Below, in pieces: positions 26,354-35,542 of a stretch of 64,000 nucleotides of DNA. The stretch lies in contig NZ_BSNI01000002.1 in the NCBI RefSeq assembly GCF_030159895.1, positions 1,390,306 to 1,454,305 of the forward strand. The letters run 5' to 3'. The notes beneath the pieces were generated by a model, which searched no databases, had not been told where the DNA came from, and saw nothing but the letters and a program-made list of their open reading frames with translations. The translations under genes were made by a program, and so were the position numbers. How positions within the stretch are numbered: position 1 is the stretch's first letter; every line of letters starts with the position of its first letter. The stretch is from Maritalea porphyrae. GTDB lineage: Bacteria > Pseudomonadota > Alphaproteobacteria > Rhizobiales > Devosiaceae.

Positions 26354-27366
26354 GCAGCACGCTCAACGCAATAGTCCGCGATCTCAATGAGAATGTGGGC
26401 GCCATTGCGCGCCGCAAGTGGGGCAAGTGCCGCTTTTGCTAGATTGGCGTGCTCATAAGCGCGATCCAATGTCACTTTTAGCGCACCGCTTTCTTTCATG
26501 ATCGCCACAACGCGCGCAACAGTCTGCTCGTTCGCTTCAGGATCACCTAGGTTTTCGCGGATGAACTGAGCGTCAACATCATTTGTATTTTGCAGGGCGT
26601 GCAAAATTGGCAGGGTCATTTTGCCTTCACGCAGATCGTCGCCGACATTCTTGCCGATGGTGCCCGAAAGACCACCATAGTCGAGCACGTCGTCAACAAG
26701 TTGAAAAGCAATACCTAGTTCCGCGCCGTACTTTTTCAATGCAGTACGATCAGCTTCGCTTGCGCCGCCAGCCATTGCACCAACTTCAGTTGCAGCTTCA
26801 AAAAGCGCAGCGGTTTTAGCCTTGATCACTTCAAAATAATCATCAACTTTTGTCGTTAGGTCTTTTGCCTTGGACAGCTGGAAGACTTCACCTTCCGCGA
26901 TAATTGCAGCTGAGCGTGAAAGGATACCAAGTGCATCCAGATTGCCCGCTTCCACCATCATCATGAAAGCTTGGCCGAGCAAAAAATCGCCGACCAACAC
27001 ACTGGCCGAATTTCCCCAGATTTTACGTGGCGCGAGTTGCCCGCGACGCTTGTCGCTCTCATCGACCACGTCGTCATGCAGCAACGTGGCGGTGTGCATA
27101 AACTCAACAGCCGCAGCGTAGGATACATGTTGATTGTCGCGCGGCTCAAACATCATCGCAGCTGCAACGGTCAACATAGGGCGCAAGCGTTTGCCACCTG
27201 CAGAAATGAGATAATTCGCAATTTCCGGCACCATTTCCACATGTGAATCCACACGTGAAAGTAGCAGCTCATTGACCTTTTCCATCTCGGCGTTGGTGTG
27301 CTCGATCAACTGCTCAACAATTGGTTGGTCAGTAATCTTGGCAGCCGTTGCTTCAATAGTACTCAT
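26350..27366 (-). CDS. Polyprenyl (octa/decaprenyl) diphosphate synthase
   Basis: 338 residues from the ATG at 27366 (GAGAGA upstream). Both Asp-rich motifs are present: LLHDDVVDESDKRRG (about 95-109) and QLVDDVLDYGG (about 226-236), as is the GGKRLRPML substrate motif near residue 55. It is an all-trans prenyl synthase; the residues before the first Asp motif (MHTATLLHDD) lack bulky blockers at the -5 and -4 positions, in line with long C40-C50 products for ubiquinone side chains. Convergent with the BLUF gene and divergent from the TrmN6-like gene. Confidence 0.9.
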   Translation of the reverse strand: MSTIEATAAKITDQPIVEQLIEHTNAEMEKVNELLLSRVDSHVEMVPEIANYLISAGGKRLRPMLTVAAAMMFEPRDNQHVSYAAAVEFMHTATLLHDDVVDESDKRRGQLAPRKIWGNSASVLVGDFLLGQAFMMMVEAGNLDALGILSRSAAIIAEGEVFQLSKAKDLTTKVDDYFEVIKAKTAALFEAATEVGAMAGGASEADRTALKKYGAELGIAFQLVDDVLDYGGLSGTIGKNVGDDLREGKMTLPILHALQNTNDVDAQFIRENLGDPEANEQTVARVVAIMKESGALKVTLDRAYEHANLAKAALAPLAARNGAHILIEIADYCVERAA

Positions 27367-27546
27367 ATTCTCTCGCCCCAACGCACTTTATTGCGCGTCA
27401 ACTAATCTCATTATCCGTTGAGAGCTTTAAGCTACAACGACGGAATTCGCAAATCATCTTGTTGCTATTGGTCCCAATGTAATAGCCTTATGCTATAAGC
27501 TTTGGGCAGACACCAATCTCAACCGAATGAGCGCATCACGCATTTT

Positions 27547-28332
27547 ATGTCCGTAGACCAGCCAGATCCGAATGTAAAACAGCAATATGTCACACAAGAC
27601 GCGTTCTTGGGGGGCGAGTTGCATATTTTACAGCCGAAGAAAGGATTTCGGGCTGGTGTAGATAGCGTGTTGCTTGGCGCCGCGGTTTCACAAGATGCAA
27701 ACTCATTGCTTGAATTAGGCGCAGGGGTCGGCGTTGCCTCCTTCACAGCGCTGGTGCACCGCCCGCATTTAAGCGCGCACTTAGCCGAGATATCGAGCGA
27801 GGCGATTGAGCTGTGCGCAACAAATGCCAAAAACAATGGGCTCAGCGATCGCGTGCAGATTGGCCAACTCGATATCATGGCAACCGGTCCAGAACGCGAA
27901 GCGGCAGGCTTGAAGCCGGATCATTTTGATTGTGTGATCGCCAACCCACCATATTTCGACGATAAATCAGTATCTTTGCCGCAAGACCAATATGGCGCAC
28001 AAGCCCACGCGCATGCCAAAGATTGCCTGGAGAAATGGGTGAAAGTTGCAGTTAGCGCAGCTTCCGCCACCGCTGAGATAATTTTCATACACCGTGCTGA
28101 AGCCATCAACGACTTGTTGCGCGCATATGATCGACGCATCGGCAACATTTCAATTTTACCCATCATGTCGCGCCCTGGTCAGCCTGCCAGTCGCGTGTTG
28201 CTGCGTGGTAAAAAGGGGTCGCGTGCGCCAACCACCTTGCTCTCACCCCTTCATCTGCACGGTGAAACGGGTCGTGAGTTTTCCGCTGACGTTGAAAGAA
28301 TTTTGATGGGAAAAGCGTGCCTGCACTGGTAG
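27547..28332 (+). CDS. TrmN6-like methyltransferase
   Basis: 261 residues from the ATG at 27547; an upstream GTG-type extension of 15 residues looks unconserved. The start region (TQDAFLGGELHILQPKKGFR) is the family hallmark, SAM motif I is LLELGAGVGVASF and the catalytic CVIANPPYF (NPPY, about residue 133) marks an N6-adenine methyltransferase. E. coli TrmN6 methylates A37 of tRNA1(Val). The start codon is uncertain as the ribosome site is weak. Precedes the S49 protease gene by about 50 bases in the same direction, an arrangement seen in many Rhizobiales. Confidence 0.85.
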   Translation: MSVDQPDPNVKQQYVTQDAFLGGELHILQPKKGFRAGVDSVLLGAAVSQDANSLLELGAGVGVASFTALVHRPHLSAHLAEISSEAIELCATNAKNNGLSDRVQIGQLDIMATGPEREAAGLKPDHFDCVIANPPYFDDKSVSLPQDQYGAQAHAHAKDCLEKWVKVAVSAASATAEIIFIHRAEAINDLLRAYDRRIGNISILPIMSRPGQPASRVLLRGKKGSRAPTTLLSPLHLHGETGREFSADVERILMGKACLHW

Positions 28333-28384
28333 AAGCGCATTTGATGCCTACATATCGGCAACAAGAATAAACCAGGGGATAATA

Positions 28385-29260
28385 ATGACTTCAGATTTCG
28401 ACCCAGCTAACAATGCTGTTCCTGCACCATGGCATGTGCGGCTGCTTGGCCGTGACAAAACGGTCATTCCTGTGGTGCGCCTTTCTGGCGTCATCGAGGC
28501 AGCTTCCCGACCAGGACGGATCAACATCCAAAGCGCTGCGCCTTTGCTAAAGCGCGCATTTGGTATTAAGCGCGCACCTGCCGTTGCAATTATTATCAAC
28601 TCGCCAGGTGGTTCGCCCGTCCAGTCGAGGTTGGTTGCAAAATATATTCGTGATTTGGCGGAAGAAAAAGAAAAACAAGTCTTGGTTTTCGTTGAGGATG
28701 TTGCCGCATCTGGTGGCTACTTCATCGCAACCGCTGGCGACGAGATTATTGCCGACCCATCGTCAATTGTAGGGTCAATCGGCGTGATTTCAGCGAGCTT
28801 TGGATTTGAAGAGGCAATTGAAAAGATCGGCGTGAAGCGTCGTCTCTATACAGCGGGCAAAAACAAATCGACACTTGATCCGTTTTTGCCGGAGAAAAAG
28901 GCCGATATTGATCGGTTGAAAAAACTTCAGCTCGATATTCATGACGTGTTTATCGACTACGTGAAATCTCGCCGTGGCGACAAGCTCGACACAGAGAACA
29001 AAGATTTGTTCACAGGCGAATTCTGGACGGCCAAAACCGCGATTGATTTTGGGCTGGTCGATAAACTCGGCGATATGCACGAAGTGCTGCGCGAAAAGTT
29101 TGGCAAGAAAGTAAAGATCGAACGCATCACGCCAAAGAAACCACTTTTTGGTGTGCCACGGCTTCCATTTATGCAAATTGGTGCATCAGATGAAAGTTTC
29201 ACTGACGATTTGATTTCGTCCGTCGAAGCGAAGTCCATGTGGAGCCGTTTCGGACTTTAG
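28385..29260 (+). CDS. S49 family peptidase (SppA/SohB-like)
   Basis: 291 residues, one ClpP-like domain. The serine nucleophile is in VAASGGYFIATA (about residue 117) and the general-base Lys is in LYTAGKNKSTLDPF (about residue 163), the Ser-Lys dyad of signal peptide peptidase A relatives. INSPGGSPVQSR is the oxyanion/substrate strand. There is no clear N-terminal membrane helix, so it probably works at the inner face of the membrane or in the cytoplasm. Heads a likely unit with a small membrane protein gene (22 bases on) and glyQ. Confidence 0.88.
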   Translation: MTSDFDPANNAVPAPWHVRLLGRDKTVIPVVRLSGVIEAASRPGRINIQSAAPLLKRAFGIKRAPAVAIIINSPGGSPVQSRLVAKYIRDLAEEKEKQVLVFVEDVAASGGYFIATAGDEIIADPSSIVGSIGVISASFGFEEAIEKIGVKRRLYTAGKNKSTLDPFLPEKKADIDRLKKLQLDIHDVFIDYVKSRRGDKLDTENKDLFTGEFWTAKTAIDFGLVDKLGDMHEVLREKFGKKVKIERITPKKPLFGVPRLPFMQIGASDESFTDDLISSVEAKSMWSRFGL

Positions 29261-29282
29261 CTGCATTGAGGAGGGCGCGCAT

Positions 29283-29510
29283 ATGTGGTTGAAAATACTT
29301 ACCTTTGTGATCGTAGCTGTAGCGATCGCATATGGCTTGCGCGCCATTCGCCGGAACATCAATGACTATTTTGCAGACGTTGATAAGGATAAACTGAAGC
29401 GCGATCGCGAAGATCGAAGGCGCTCGGACATTGTTGATCTCAAACGCGACCCCAAAGATGGTGTTTTCCGACCCGGCGACAACAAAAAAGATGACGATAA
29501 GGACGCTTGA
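29283..29510 (+). CDS. Small membrane-anchored charged protein
   Basis: 75 residues: one N-terminal membrane helix (residues about 3-21, LKILTFVIVAVAIAYGLRAI) and a very charged cytoplasmic tail rich in Asp, Lys and Arg, ending in DDDKDA. GGAGGG precedes the start. No domain recognised. Short proteins of this design commonly lie between the S49 peptidase gene and glyQ in Rhizobiales, which supports it as real. Confidence 0.7.
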   Translation: MWLKILTFVIVAVAIAYGLRAIRRNINDYFADVDKDKLKRDREDRRRSDIVDLKRDPKDGVFRPGDNKKDDDKDA

Positions 29511-29589
29511 TAAATTGAGCGTCGCGCATTAGGTTCGCGCCTGCAATTATCCACGCCAGCTTGGCCGATCGACAAAAGGTTGCGACACA

Positions 29590-30516
29590 ATGAGCGACAC
29601 CAAACTTCCTGCGCATATGGACCCAAAGAACTCGTTTCAGGGTTTGATTTTGACATTGCAAAATTTCTGGGCCGACCAAGGCTGCGTTATTTTGCAACCC
29701 TATGACATGGAAATGGGCGCTGGTACATTTCACCCTGCGACTACCTTGCGCGCGCTTGGTCCAAAACCTTGGCGCGCTGCTTATGTGCAGCCTTCGCGTC
29801 GTCCAACCGACGGTCGATATGGCGAAAACCCAAACCGTTTGCAGCACTTTTATCAGTACCAAGTTATCCTCAAGCCATCACCTGAAAATTTGCAAGAGCT
29901 TTATCTGCAGTCGCTTTACGCGATCGGGATTGACCCCAAGGTGCACGACTTGCGGTTTGTGGAAGACGATTGGGAAAGCCCAACACTTGGCGCATGGGGA
30001 CTTGGTTGGGAATGCTGGTGTGACGGCATGGAAGTCAGCCAATTCACTTATTTCCAACAAGTTGCGGGTTATGAATGTGCGCCGGTTTCAGGTGAATTGA
30101 CTTATGGCTTAGAGCGGATTGCCTGCTATTTGCAAAATGTCGATAGCATCATGGAATTGAACTTTAATGGCCGTGAAGGTGACGAAAAGATCACCTATTC
30201 AGACGTATTCTTGCAAGCTGAGCAAGAATTCTCTCGCTACAACTTTGATCACGCCAATACGGATATGTTGTTCCGTCACTTCAAAGACGCTGAAGACGAG
30301 TGCAAAGCGCTTTTAGAAGCGGGCCAAGATGGCAATCAGCACAAACTAGCAATGCCCGCCTATGAGCAGTGTATCAAAGCATCGCACGCTTTCAACTTGC
30401 TTGATGCGCGCGGCGTTATCTCAGTCACGGAGCGTCAAAGCTACATTTTGCGCGTACGCGAATTGGCCAAAGCTTGTGGTGGCGCGTGGCTGCAAACTGA
30501 ATCTGGCGGCGCTTAA
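29590..30516 (+). CDS. glyQ: Glycyl-tRNA synthetase alpha subunit
   Basis: 308 residues of the bacterial alpha2-beta2 enzyme. Signature stretches are [21 protein letters not shown] near residue 23 (shortened here for reference to GCVILQPYD), [20 protein letters not shown] (about 77-96) and the class II motif 3-like [11 protein letters not shown]. It forms glycyl-adenylate with the beta subunit supplying tRNA recognition. glyS lies 2.9 kb downstream, separated by arfA-like, lemA and DUF2207 genes rather than following directly. Confidence 0.95.
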   Translation: MSDTKLPAHMDPKNSFQGLILTLQNFWADQGCVILQPYDMEMGAGTFHPATTLRALGPKPWRAAYVQPSRRPTDGRYGENPNRLQHFYQYQVILKPSPENLQELYLQSLYAIGIDPKVHDLRFVEDDWESPTLGAWGLGWECWCDGMEVSQFTYFQQVAGYECAPVSGELTYGLERIACYLQNVDSIMELNFNGREGDEKITYSDVFLQAEQEFSRYNFDHANTDMLFRHFKDAEDECKALLEAGQDGNQHKLAMPAYEQCIKASHAFNLLDARGVISVTERQSYILRVRELAKACGGAWLQTESGGA

Positions 30517-30575
30517 GTCTTTAAATTGCATTTCTTATCTCCTATATCGGGCGTGTACTGAAAAGGAGATGTGCA

Positions 30576-30755
30576 ATGAGGCGGAATAAGAACCGACGCA
30601 TTGCCGCACCGCCAAACGCTGCGGCAAAGGCGCTGAGTGAGAACCAATTCAAGCTCAAAGTCGTCAAAAACAAGCGTGAATATTCGCGCAAGATTAAACA
30701 CAAAAAGGGACATTTGGATAATCGCCAAAATGTCCCTTTTTTATTGGCCGCTTAG
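30576..30755 (+). CDS. arfA: Alternative ribosome-rescue factor A (ArfA-like)
   Basis: 59 codons with an excellent AAAAGGAG seven bases before the ATG. From residue 14 the sequence follows E. coli ArfA column by column: N14-A15, Ala-Leu, F25, a basic pair, V29, K31-N32-K33; then, after a three-residue gap, Y36-x-R38-K39-x-K41-H42 matches the YxRKxKH ribosome-channel motif. ArfA recruits RF2 to ribosomes stalled on non-stop mRNA when trans-translation fails. As in E. coli, a strong intrinsic hairpin lies inside the 3' part of the frame; termination there would give an mRNA without stop codon, coding about 55 residues. Sixty bases after glyQ. Confidence 0.82.
   Translation: MRRNKNRRIAAPPNAAAKALSENQFKLKVVKNKREYSRKIKHKKGHLDNRQNVPFLLAA
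30702..30742 (+). terminator. Intrinsic terminator inside the arfA coding frame
   Basis: Stem AAAAAGGGACATTT (30702-30715) with AAATGTCCCTTTTT (30728-30741), 14 bp, loop of about 12, T tract 30737-30742. It begins at codon 43 and ends at codon 56, before the stop at 30753-30755. Confidence 0.88.
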
Positions 30756-30820
30756 TCGTTCACAAGTTGCAACTCTTTGTATAAACTCGCGGCAAAAATC
30801 CATATGGGAGGCGCTGCGTC

Positions 30821-31381
30821 ATGGAAATTTTCTGGGTACTTTTCTCAATTATTATCGCCGTGGGCATCTATGCCATCATGGCCTACAACAATTTGGTCAA
30901 AAATCGACAAATGGTTGAAGAAGGCTGGTCCGGCATTGATGTGCAGCTGAAACGCCGGGCGAACCTAATCCCGAACATGCTCGAAACTGTCAAAGGCTAT
31001 ATGAGCCACGAAAAAGAAACGCTGCAAGCAGTGACCGAAGCACGCGCAGCCGTTCAGGGCGCGGGCAATGCATCTCCTGCCGAACGTAGCAAGCTGGAAG
31101 GCATTTTGTCTGGAGCGCTGGGAAAACTCATCGCTGTTGCCGAAGCTTATCCTGATCTTAAAGCGGACAGCACGTTCCTTGAATTCCAAGGCGCCTTGCA
31201 AACAACTGAAGACGAAATTCAGCTGTCGCGCCGCTATTACAACGGGGCTGTGCGCAACATGAATGTGATGGTCGAGAGCTTCCCGTCAAACATCATCGCT
31301 AACATGTTTCAATTCTTTAAAGCTGAATATTTCGAGCTTGAAAATGAGGCTGACCGCGCCGTTCCAGATGTATCATTCTAA
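30821..31381 (+). CDS. lemA: LemA family protein
   Basis: 186 residues: an N-terminal membrane helix (about 3-22), then the four-helix-bundle LemA domain with its start NNLVKNRQMVEEGWSGIDVQLKRR (core: EEGWSGIDVQLKRR) and the end motif YNGAVRNMNVMVESFPSN. Function of LemA proteins is not settled; they are membrane-tethered coiled bundles often encoded next to TPM or DUF2207 proteins, as here. The terminator in arfA lies 80 bases upstream, and TATAAA at 30780-30785 may be the -10 of its own promoter, though the -35 is weak. Confidence 0.9.
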   Translation: MEIFWVLFSIIIAVGIYAIMAYNNLVKNRQMVEEGWSGIDVQLKRRANLIPNMLETVKGYMSHEKETLQAVTEARAAVQGAGNASPAERSKLEGILSGALGKLIAVAEAYPDLKADSTFLEFQGALQTTEDEIQLSRRYYNGAVRNMNVMVESFPSNIIANMFQFFKAEYFELENEADRAVPDVSF

Positions 31382-31388
31382 AGTCAAT

Positions 31389-33335
31389 ATGAAGGCTGTT
31401 CTTTCACGCTTTCTATTTGTTTTTGCATTTCTTTTTGTCTCTGCGCCCGCGTTGGGCGCGGAGGCAATTATCTCGCATTCTTCCATAATCGATGTGCAAA
31501 CAGATCGCTCGATTATTGTCACTGAAACAATTCGTGTGAAATCAGAAGCACGAGAGATTAAGCGCGGCATATGGCGCTATATTCCAACAGAGTCGCGCGG
31601 CGACAATGGTTATGCCATTGATCATGGACTTGAAGTGCTCGAAGTTCTTCGAGACGGCAAACCGGACGACTGGCATTCAGAATCTGAGGCAAGCGGCGAG
31701 CGGATCTATATCGGCAATGCGGATGTATTTCTTAAGCCTGGAATATACACCTACAAGCTGAAATACCGGACTTGGCGACTGGTGCGAGACTTGCCAGAGG
31801 CGGATGAAATCTATTGGAACGCGACAGGAAATTTCTGGAACTTCCCCATTCAGGCAGCGGTCGCACAGGTGCGGTTGCCTGAAGGAGCGAAAATCCAACA
31901 AGCCCGTGTGTTCACCGGTGGTTTTGGTAGCACAGCCAACAACGGCATGATCACCTATGACGGCGCTTTGAACATCATTTTTAGATCAAACCAAGCATTC
32001 GCACCCGGCGAAGGTATGAGTGTGGTCGTTGGATTTGAAAAAGGCTTGATGGAACCTCCTTCAGATTGGGACCGGTTTTGGACCTATATCTCAGATCGAC
32101 GTGCACTTTTCCTACCTGCGCTTAGCTTTTTGATTGTATTTGCGTACTTTTACTCCGCATGGAATGCGGTTGGACGAGACCCGCAAAAGGGCACCATCAT
32201 TCCACTGTTCTATCCCCCGAAGAACTTTTCTCCTGCGCTCACACATTATGTGCATAATTTCGGGTGGAAAAAATCGGGCTGGACAGCATTTACCGCTGCT
32301 TTGATCTCGCTGGCGACAAAAGGGCTGGTTAAGCTGGGCCAATCAGGCAAGGACACCAAAGTAACCGTTACCGACAAAGAGCCGGATGATTTGCCAAGCG
32401 GTGAACTAAAACTCTACACGTGGTTCCATGCTAAGGGTTCGGTGACCATCAACAAGGATATCGGCAAAGGCCTTCATGAACTACATGCAGACTTTATCGA
32501 GACAATTGAAGACGAAAACCGCCGGACCTATTTCAATCGCAACACGGGATTTATCATACTAGGTCTGGCGCTGTCGCTTTTAAGCTTGGTCGGTATGCTT
32601 TACTTCGAGGTTTTGCATTTCGTTTGGTTGGTGGTGGCAATTGTTGCTGGCATTTTTGTCGCTATGGTGTCTGGTATGTTGTCCCACGCCGGCAAAGGCG
32701 TTCGCATTTCGCGGGGCATTGGCTTCTTTATCTTCTTTGTGCTGTTAAGCAATGTTTCATCAGGGTTTCTCGCATCGCTGGACTTGTTTGATTTCGGCGC
32801 GCTTTATACAGGCGATTTTTGGGCAAGCACCAAGGGGTTTGTGCAAGGACAACCGGGCGCAATTGCTGCGATATCGATTGTGGTTATCAATGTAGGGTTT
32901 GGCTTGACCATGCGCGCTGCGACTGTGCAAGGGCGCAAAATTATGGACCAGATTGAGGGCTTTAAACTTTACATGGAGACGGCCGAGAAGGAGCGTCTGA
33001 ATATCCACGGCGCACCCGACCTTACGGTGGAGCGATTTGAAAAAATCTTGCCCTACGCCGTTGCACTGGGCGTTGAAAAACCGTGGTCAGAGCATTTCGA
33101 AAAAGAATTGGCACGTAACGCCGTGAATCCAGATGACCAGAGTTACAACCCCGCGTGGCATACAGGGCGCGGCTGGCGAACAAGTCGGATTGCTTCCAAT
33201 ATCGCTTCTACTGCTTCTGGTATGAGTGCCGCCATGATCGCAGCGCAACCAGCGTCATCATCGTCATCCGGTTTTTCTTCGGGCGGTGGTTTTTCTGGCG
33301 GCGGCGGTGGCGGTGGCGGAGGTGGCGGCTGGTAA
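31389..33335 (+). CDS. DUF2207 membrane protein with glycine-rich tail
   Basis: 648 residues from the ATG at 31389, seven bases after lemA. A cleavable signal (FAFLFVSAPALGAEA) precedes a periplasmic DUF2207 beta domain (about 20-225), then a membrane helix (about 240-262), a cytoplasmic part, a cluster of two to four helices (about 395-515) and a C-terminal tail of Ser and nearly pure Gly ending in Trp. The tail is typical of YciQ/DUF2207 and TPM proteins. LemA and DUF2207 probably form one membrane complex. Its presence between glyQ and glyS is noted under findings. Confidence 0.88.
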   Translation: MKAVLSRFLFVFAFLFVSAPALGAEAIISHSSIIDVQTDRSIIVTETIRVKSEAREIKRGIWRYIPTESRGDNGYAIDHGLEVLEVLRDGKPDDWHSESEASGERIYIGNADVFLKPGIYTYKLKYRTWRLVRDLPEADEIYWNATGNFWNFPIQAAVAQVRLPEGAKIQQARVFTGGFGSTANNGMITYDGALNIIFRSNQAFAPGEGMSVVVGFEKGLMEPPSDWDRFWTYISDRRALFLPALSFLIVFAYFYSAWNAVGRDPQKGTIIPLFYPPKNFSPALTHYVHNFGWKKSGWTAFTAALISLATKGLVKLGQSGKDTKVTVTDKEPDDLPSGELKLYTWFHAKGSVTINKDIGKGLHELHADFIETIEDENRRTYFNRNTGFIILGLALSLLSLVGMLYFEVLHFVWLVVAIVAGIFVAMVSGMLSHAGKGVRISRGIGFFIFFVLLSNVSSGFLASLDLFDFGALYTGDFWASTKGFVQGQPGAIAAISIVVINVGFGLTMRAATVQGRKIMDQIEGFKLYMETAEKERLNIHGAPDLTVERFEKILPYAVALGVEKPWSEHFEKELARNAVNPDDQSYNPAWHTGRGWRTSRIASNIASTASGMSAAMIAAQPASSSSSGFSSGGGFSGGGGGGGGGGGW

Positions 33336-33426
33336 GCGCCACAAAACGGGCAAAAATCATGGACAACTGCGACAATGCTCGTTATCAAACTTTGACCTGA
33401 AATTCACCCAATTGAAGTAAGCAAAT

Positions 33427-35514
33427 ATGCCTGAACTCCTGCTCGAACTGTTTTCAGAAGAAATCCCTGCGCGTCATCAACGTCGCGCTGCAGAAAACTT
33501 GAAAAAGCTCGTCACTGACGCGCTGGTAGAGCGAGGTTTGCTTTATGAAGGCGCTGTGTCGTATGCAACGCCGCGACGGCTGACTTTGTCTGTTGTTGGC
33601 GTGCCTGCTGCATCTGCCGCCACCAAATCGGAACGCAAGGGTCCGCGAACTGACGCACCTGAAAAAGCAATTGAGGGCTTTTTGCGCGCCGCCGGACTAA
33701 CGTCCGTTGACCAGGCGACGATTCAAAATGATCCCAAAAAGGGTGATTTCTACGTCGCCATTACCGAGAAACCCGGCGAGAAGGCCACCGATATTGTGGC
33801 TGACATCGTACCGCAATTGATCGAAAAGTTTCCGTGGCCAAAATCTATGCGTTGGGGCAGCGGAAAACTGACCTGGATCCGTCCACTACGTGCCATCACA
33901 GCAACATTTGCGGTTGAAGGCGACGAGACAGAAACCATTGAATTCGAGATTGATGGGGTGAAGTCAGGCAACACCACTTTTGGTCACCGCTTCTTGGCAC
34001 CAGATGCGATCAAAGTGCGTCGCTTTGATGACTATGCGGCAGCACTAGAGAAAGCAAAGGTTGTTCTTGATCTCGATCGTCGGATGGAAATCATTCGCGC
34101 GGACGCAGATAACCTGGCTTTTGCGCAAGGTTTGGAAGTGATTGCAGACCAAGGTTTGCTTGAAGAAGCAGCCGGCCTTGTCGAATGGCCCGTTGTGATG
34201 ATGGGGAATTTTGAAGAAGAGTTTTTGCAATTGCCTGAAGAGGTGGTGACAACTGCCATTCGGTCGCACCAAAAATGTTTCTGTTTACGCAATGCTGAAA
34301 CTGGCAAGCTGGCCGATCGGTTCTTGCTGATATCAAATCTTGAAGCACCGGATGGCGGCAAAACCATCGTTGCAGGCAATGAGCGGGTGATCCACGCGCG
34401 ATTGTCTGACGCCAAATTCTTCTATGATACGGATTTACATGCGCCGCTTGAAAGCCGGTTACATAAGCTCGACGCGATGGTGTTCCACGAGAAATTAGGC
34501 ACTCAATCAAAACGTGTTGAACGTCTGATCGAGTTGGCTGCACAATTGGCACCGATGGTTGGCGCGCATGCCGACGACGCTGCGCGCGCAGCTAAATTGG
34601 CAAAAGCTGATCTTGTGACCGACATGGTGTTTGAGTTCCCTGAACTGCAAGGTTTGATGGGGAAGTATTATGCTGCGGCACAAGGCGAGAAACCTGAAAT
34701 CGCAAGTGCAATTCTTGATCACTACAAACCATCCGGTCCAAGCGATGAAGTGCCAACTGATGCGGTTTCAATTGCTGTCGCGCTGGCGGACAAGCTAGAT
34801 ATTTTGACGGGTTTCTGGGCGATCGACGAAAAACCAACAGGCTCCAAAGATCCGTTTGCTCTGCGCCGCGCAGCGCTGGGGGTGATCCGAATTTCGCTCG
34901 AAAATCAGCTTGATCTTGATTTGGCTGGAATTGTGAAGTCTCACATGGAACGCATTTCGGGCGTAGATGACGCTAAAATTGCTGACCTCATGTCGTTCTT
35001 TGAAGATCGTCTGGTTGTGCAAATGCGTGATAGCGGTATCAAGCACGACGTGCTGGATGCGGTTTTGGGCAATGGTGGATTGGCTAAAGGCTTCACGCTG
35101 CCAAGCATCGTGGCGCGCGCCAAGGAGTTGGCGACATTGTTGGAAAGTGAGGCGGGCGCAAGCTTGCTTGCAGGATATCGCCGAGCCGCAAACATTTTGC
35201 GTGCTGAAGAGAAAAAAGACGGTGTTTCTTACAATGACGCGGTCAATAACAGTGCGTTTTCGCAAGACGAAGAAGCGCAGCTATTCTCTGCGATCAAAGT
35301 GGTCAACGAAAGCGTTGCAGCCAACATTTCAAACGAAGAATTTGCAGCAGCCATGGCTGACCTCGCTTCCTTGCGTGAGCCTGTTGATGCATTCTTTGAA
35401 GATGTGTTGGTCAATGATGATGATCCAAAGGTACGGATCAATCGTTTGAATTTGCTCGCAAAGTTGCGCGATACGATGCATTTGATCGCGGATTTTTCAA
35501 AACTGGCTGGATAA
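33427..35514 (+). CDS. glyS: Glycyl-tRNA synthetase beta subunit
   Basis: 695 residues, normal length. Starts with the family signature PELLLELFSEEIPAR; further conserved stretches are ATPRRLTLSV, IRSHQKCFC, KLGTQSKRVERL and the DPFALRRAALGVIRI segment before the C-terminal anticodon-binding (DALR-like) domain (about 570-690). It works with GlyQ to charge tRNA-Gly. Followed by an agmatinase-like gene 28 bases on with a strong AAGGAGGGG site, likely the same transcript. Confidence 0.95.
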   Translation: MPELLLELFSEEIPARHQRRAAENLKKLVTDALVERGLLYEGAVSYATPRRLTLSVVGVPAASAATKSERKGPRTDAPEKAIEGFLRAAGLTSVDQATIQNDPKKGDFYVAITEKPGEKATDIVADIVPQLIEKFPWPKSMRWGSGKLTWIRPLRAITATFAVEGDETETIEFEIDGVKSGNTTFGHRFLAPDAIKVRRFDDYAAALEKAKVVLDLDRRMEIIRADADNLAFAQGLEVIADQGLLEEAAGLVEWPVVMMGNFEEEFLQLPEEVVTTAIRSHQKCFCLRNAETGKLADRFLLISNLEAPDGGKTIVAGNERVIHARLSDAKFFYDTDLHAPLESRLHKLDAMVFHEKLGTQSKRVERLIELAAQLAPMVGAHADDAARAAKLAKADLVTDMVFEFPELQGLMGKYYAAAQGEKPEIASAILDHYKPSGPSDEVPTDAVSIAVALADKLDILTGFWAIDEKPTGSKDPFALRRAALGVIRISLENQLDLDLAGIVKSHMERISGVDDAKIADLMSFFEDRLVVQMRDSGIKHDVLDAVLGNGGLAKGFTLPSIVARAKELATLLESEAGASLLAGYRRAANILRAEEKKDGVSYNDAVNNSAFSQDEEAQLFSAIKVVNESVAANISNEEFAAAMADLASLREPVDAFFEDVLVNDDDPKVRINRLNLLAKLRDTMHLIADFSKLAG

Positions 35515-35542
35515 ACATCATTCTGGCCACAAGGAGGGGACA

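Noticed and set aside
33143-33388. Reverse frame with a poly-proline run
   Set aside because: It is the reverse reading of the glycine-rich tail of the DUF2207 protein.
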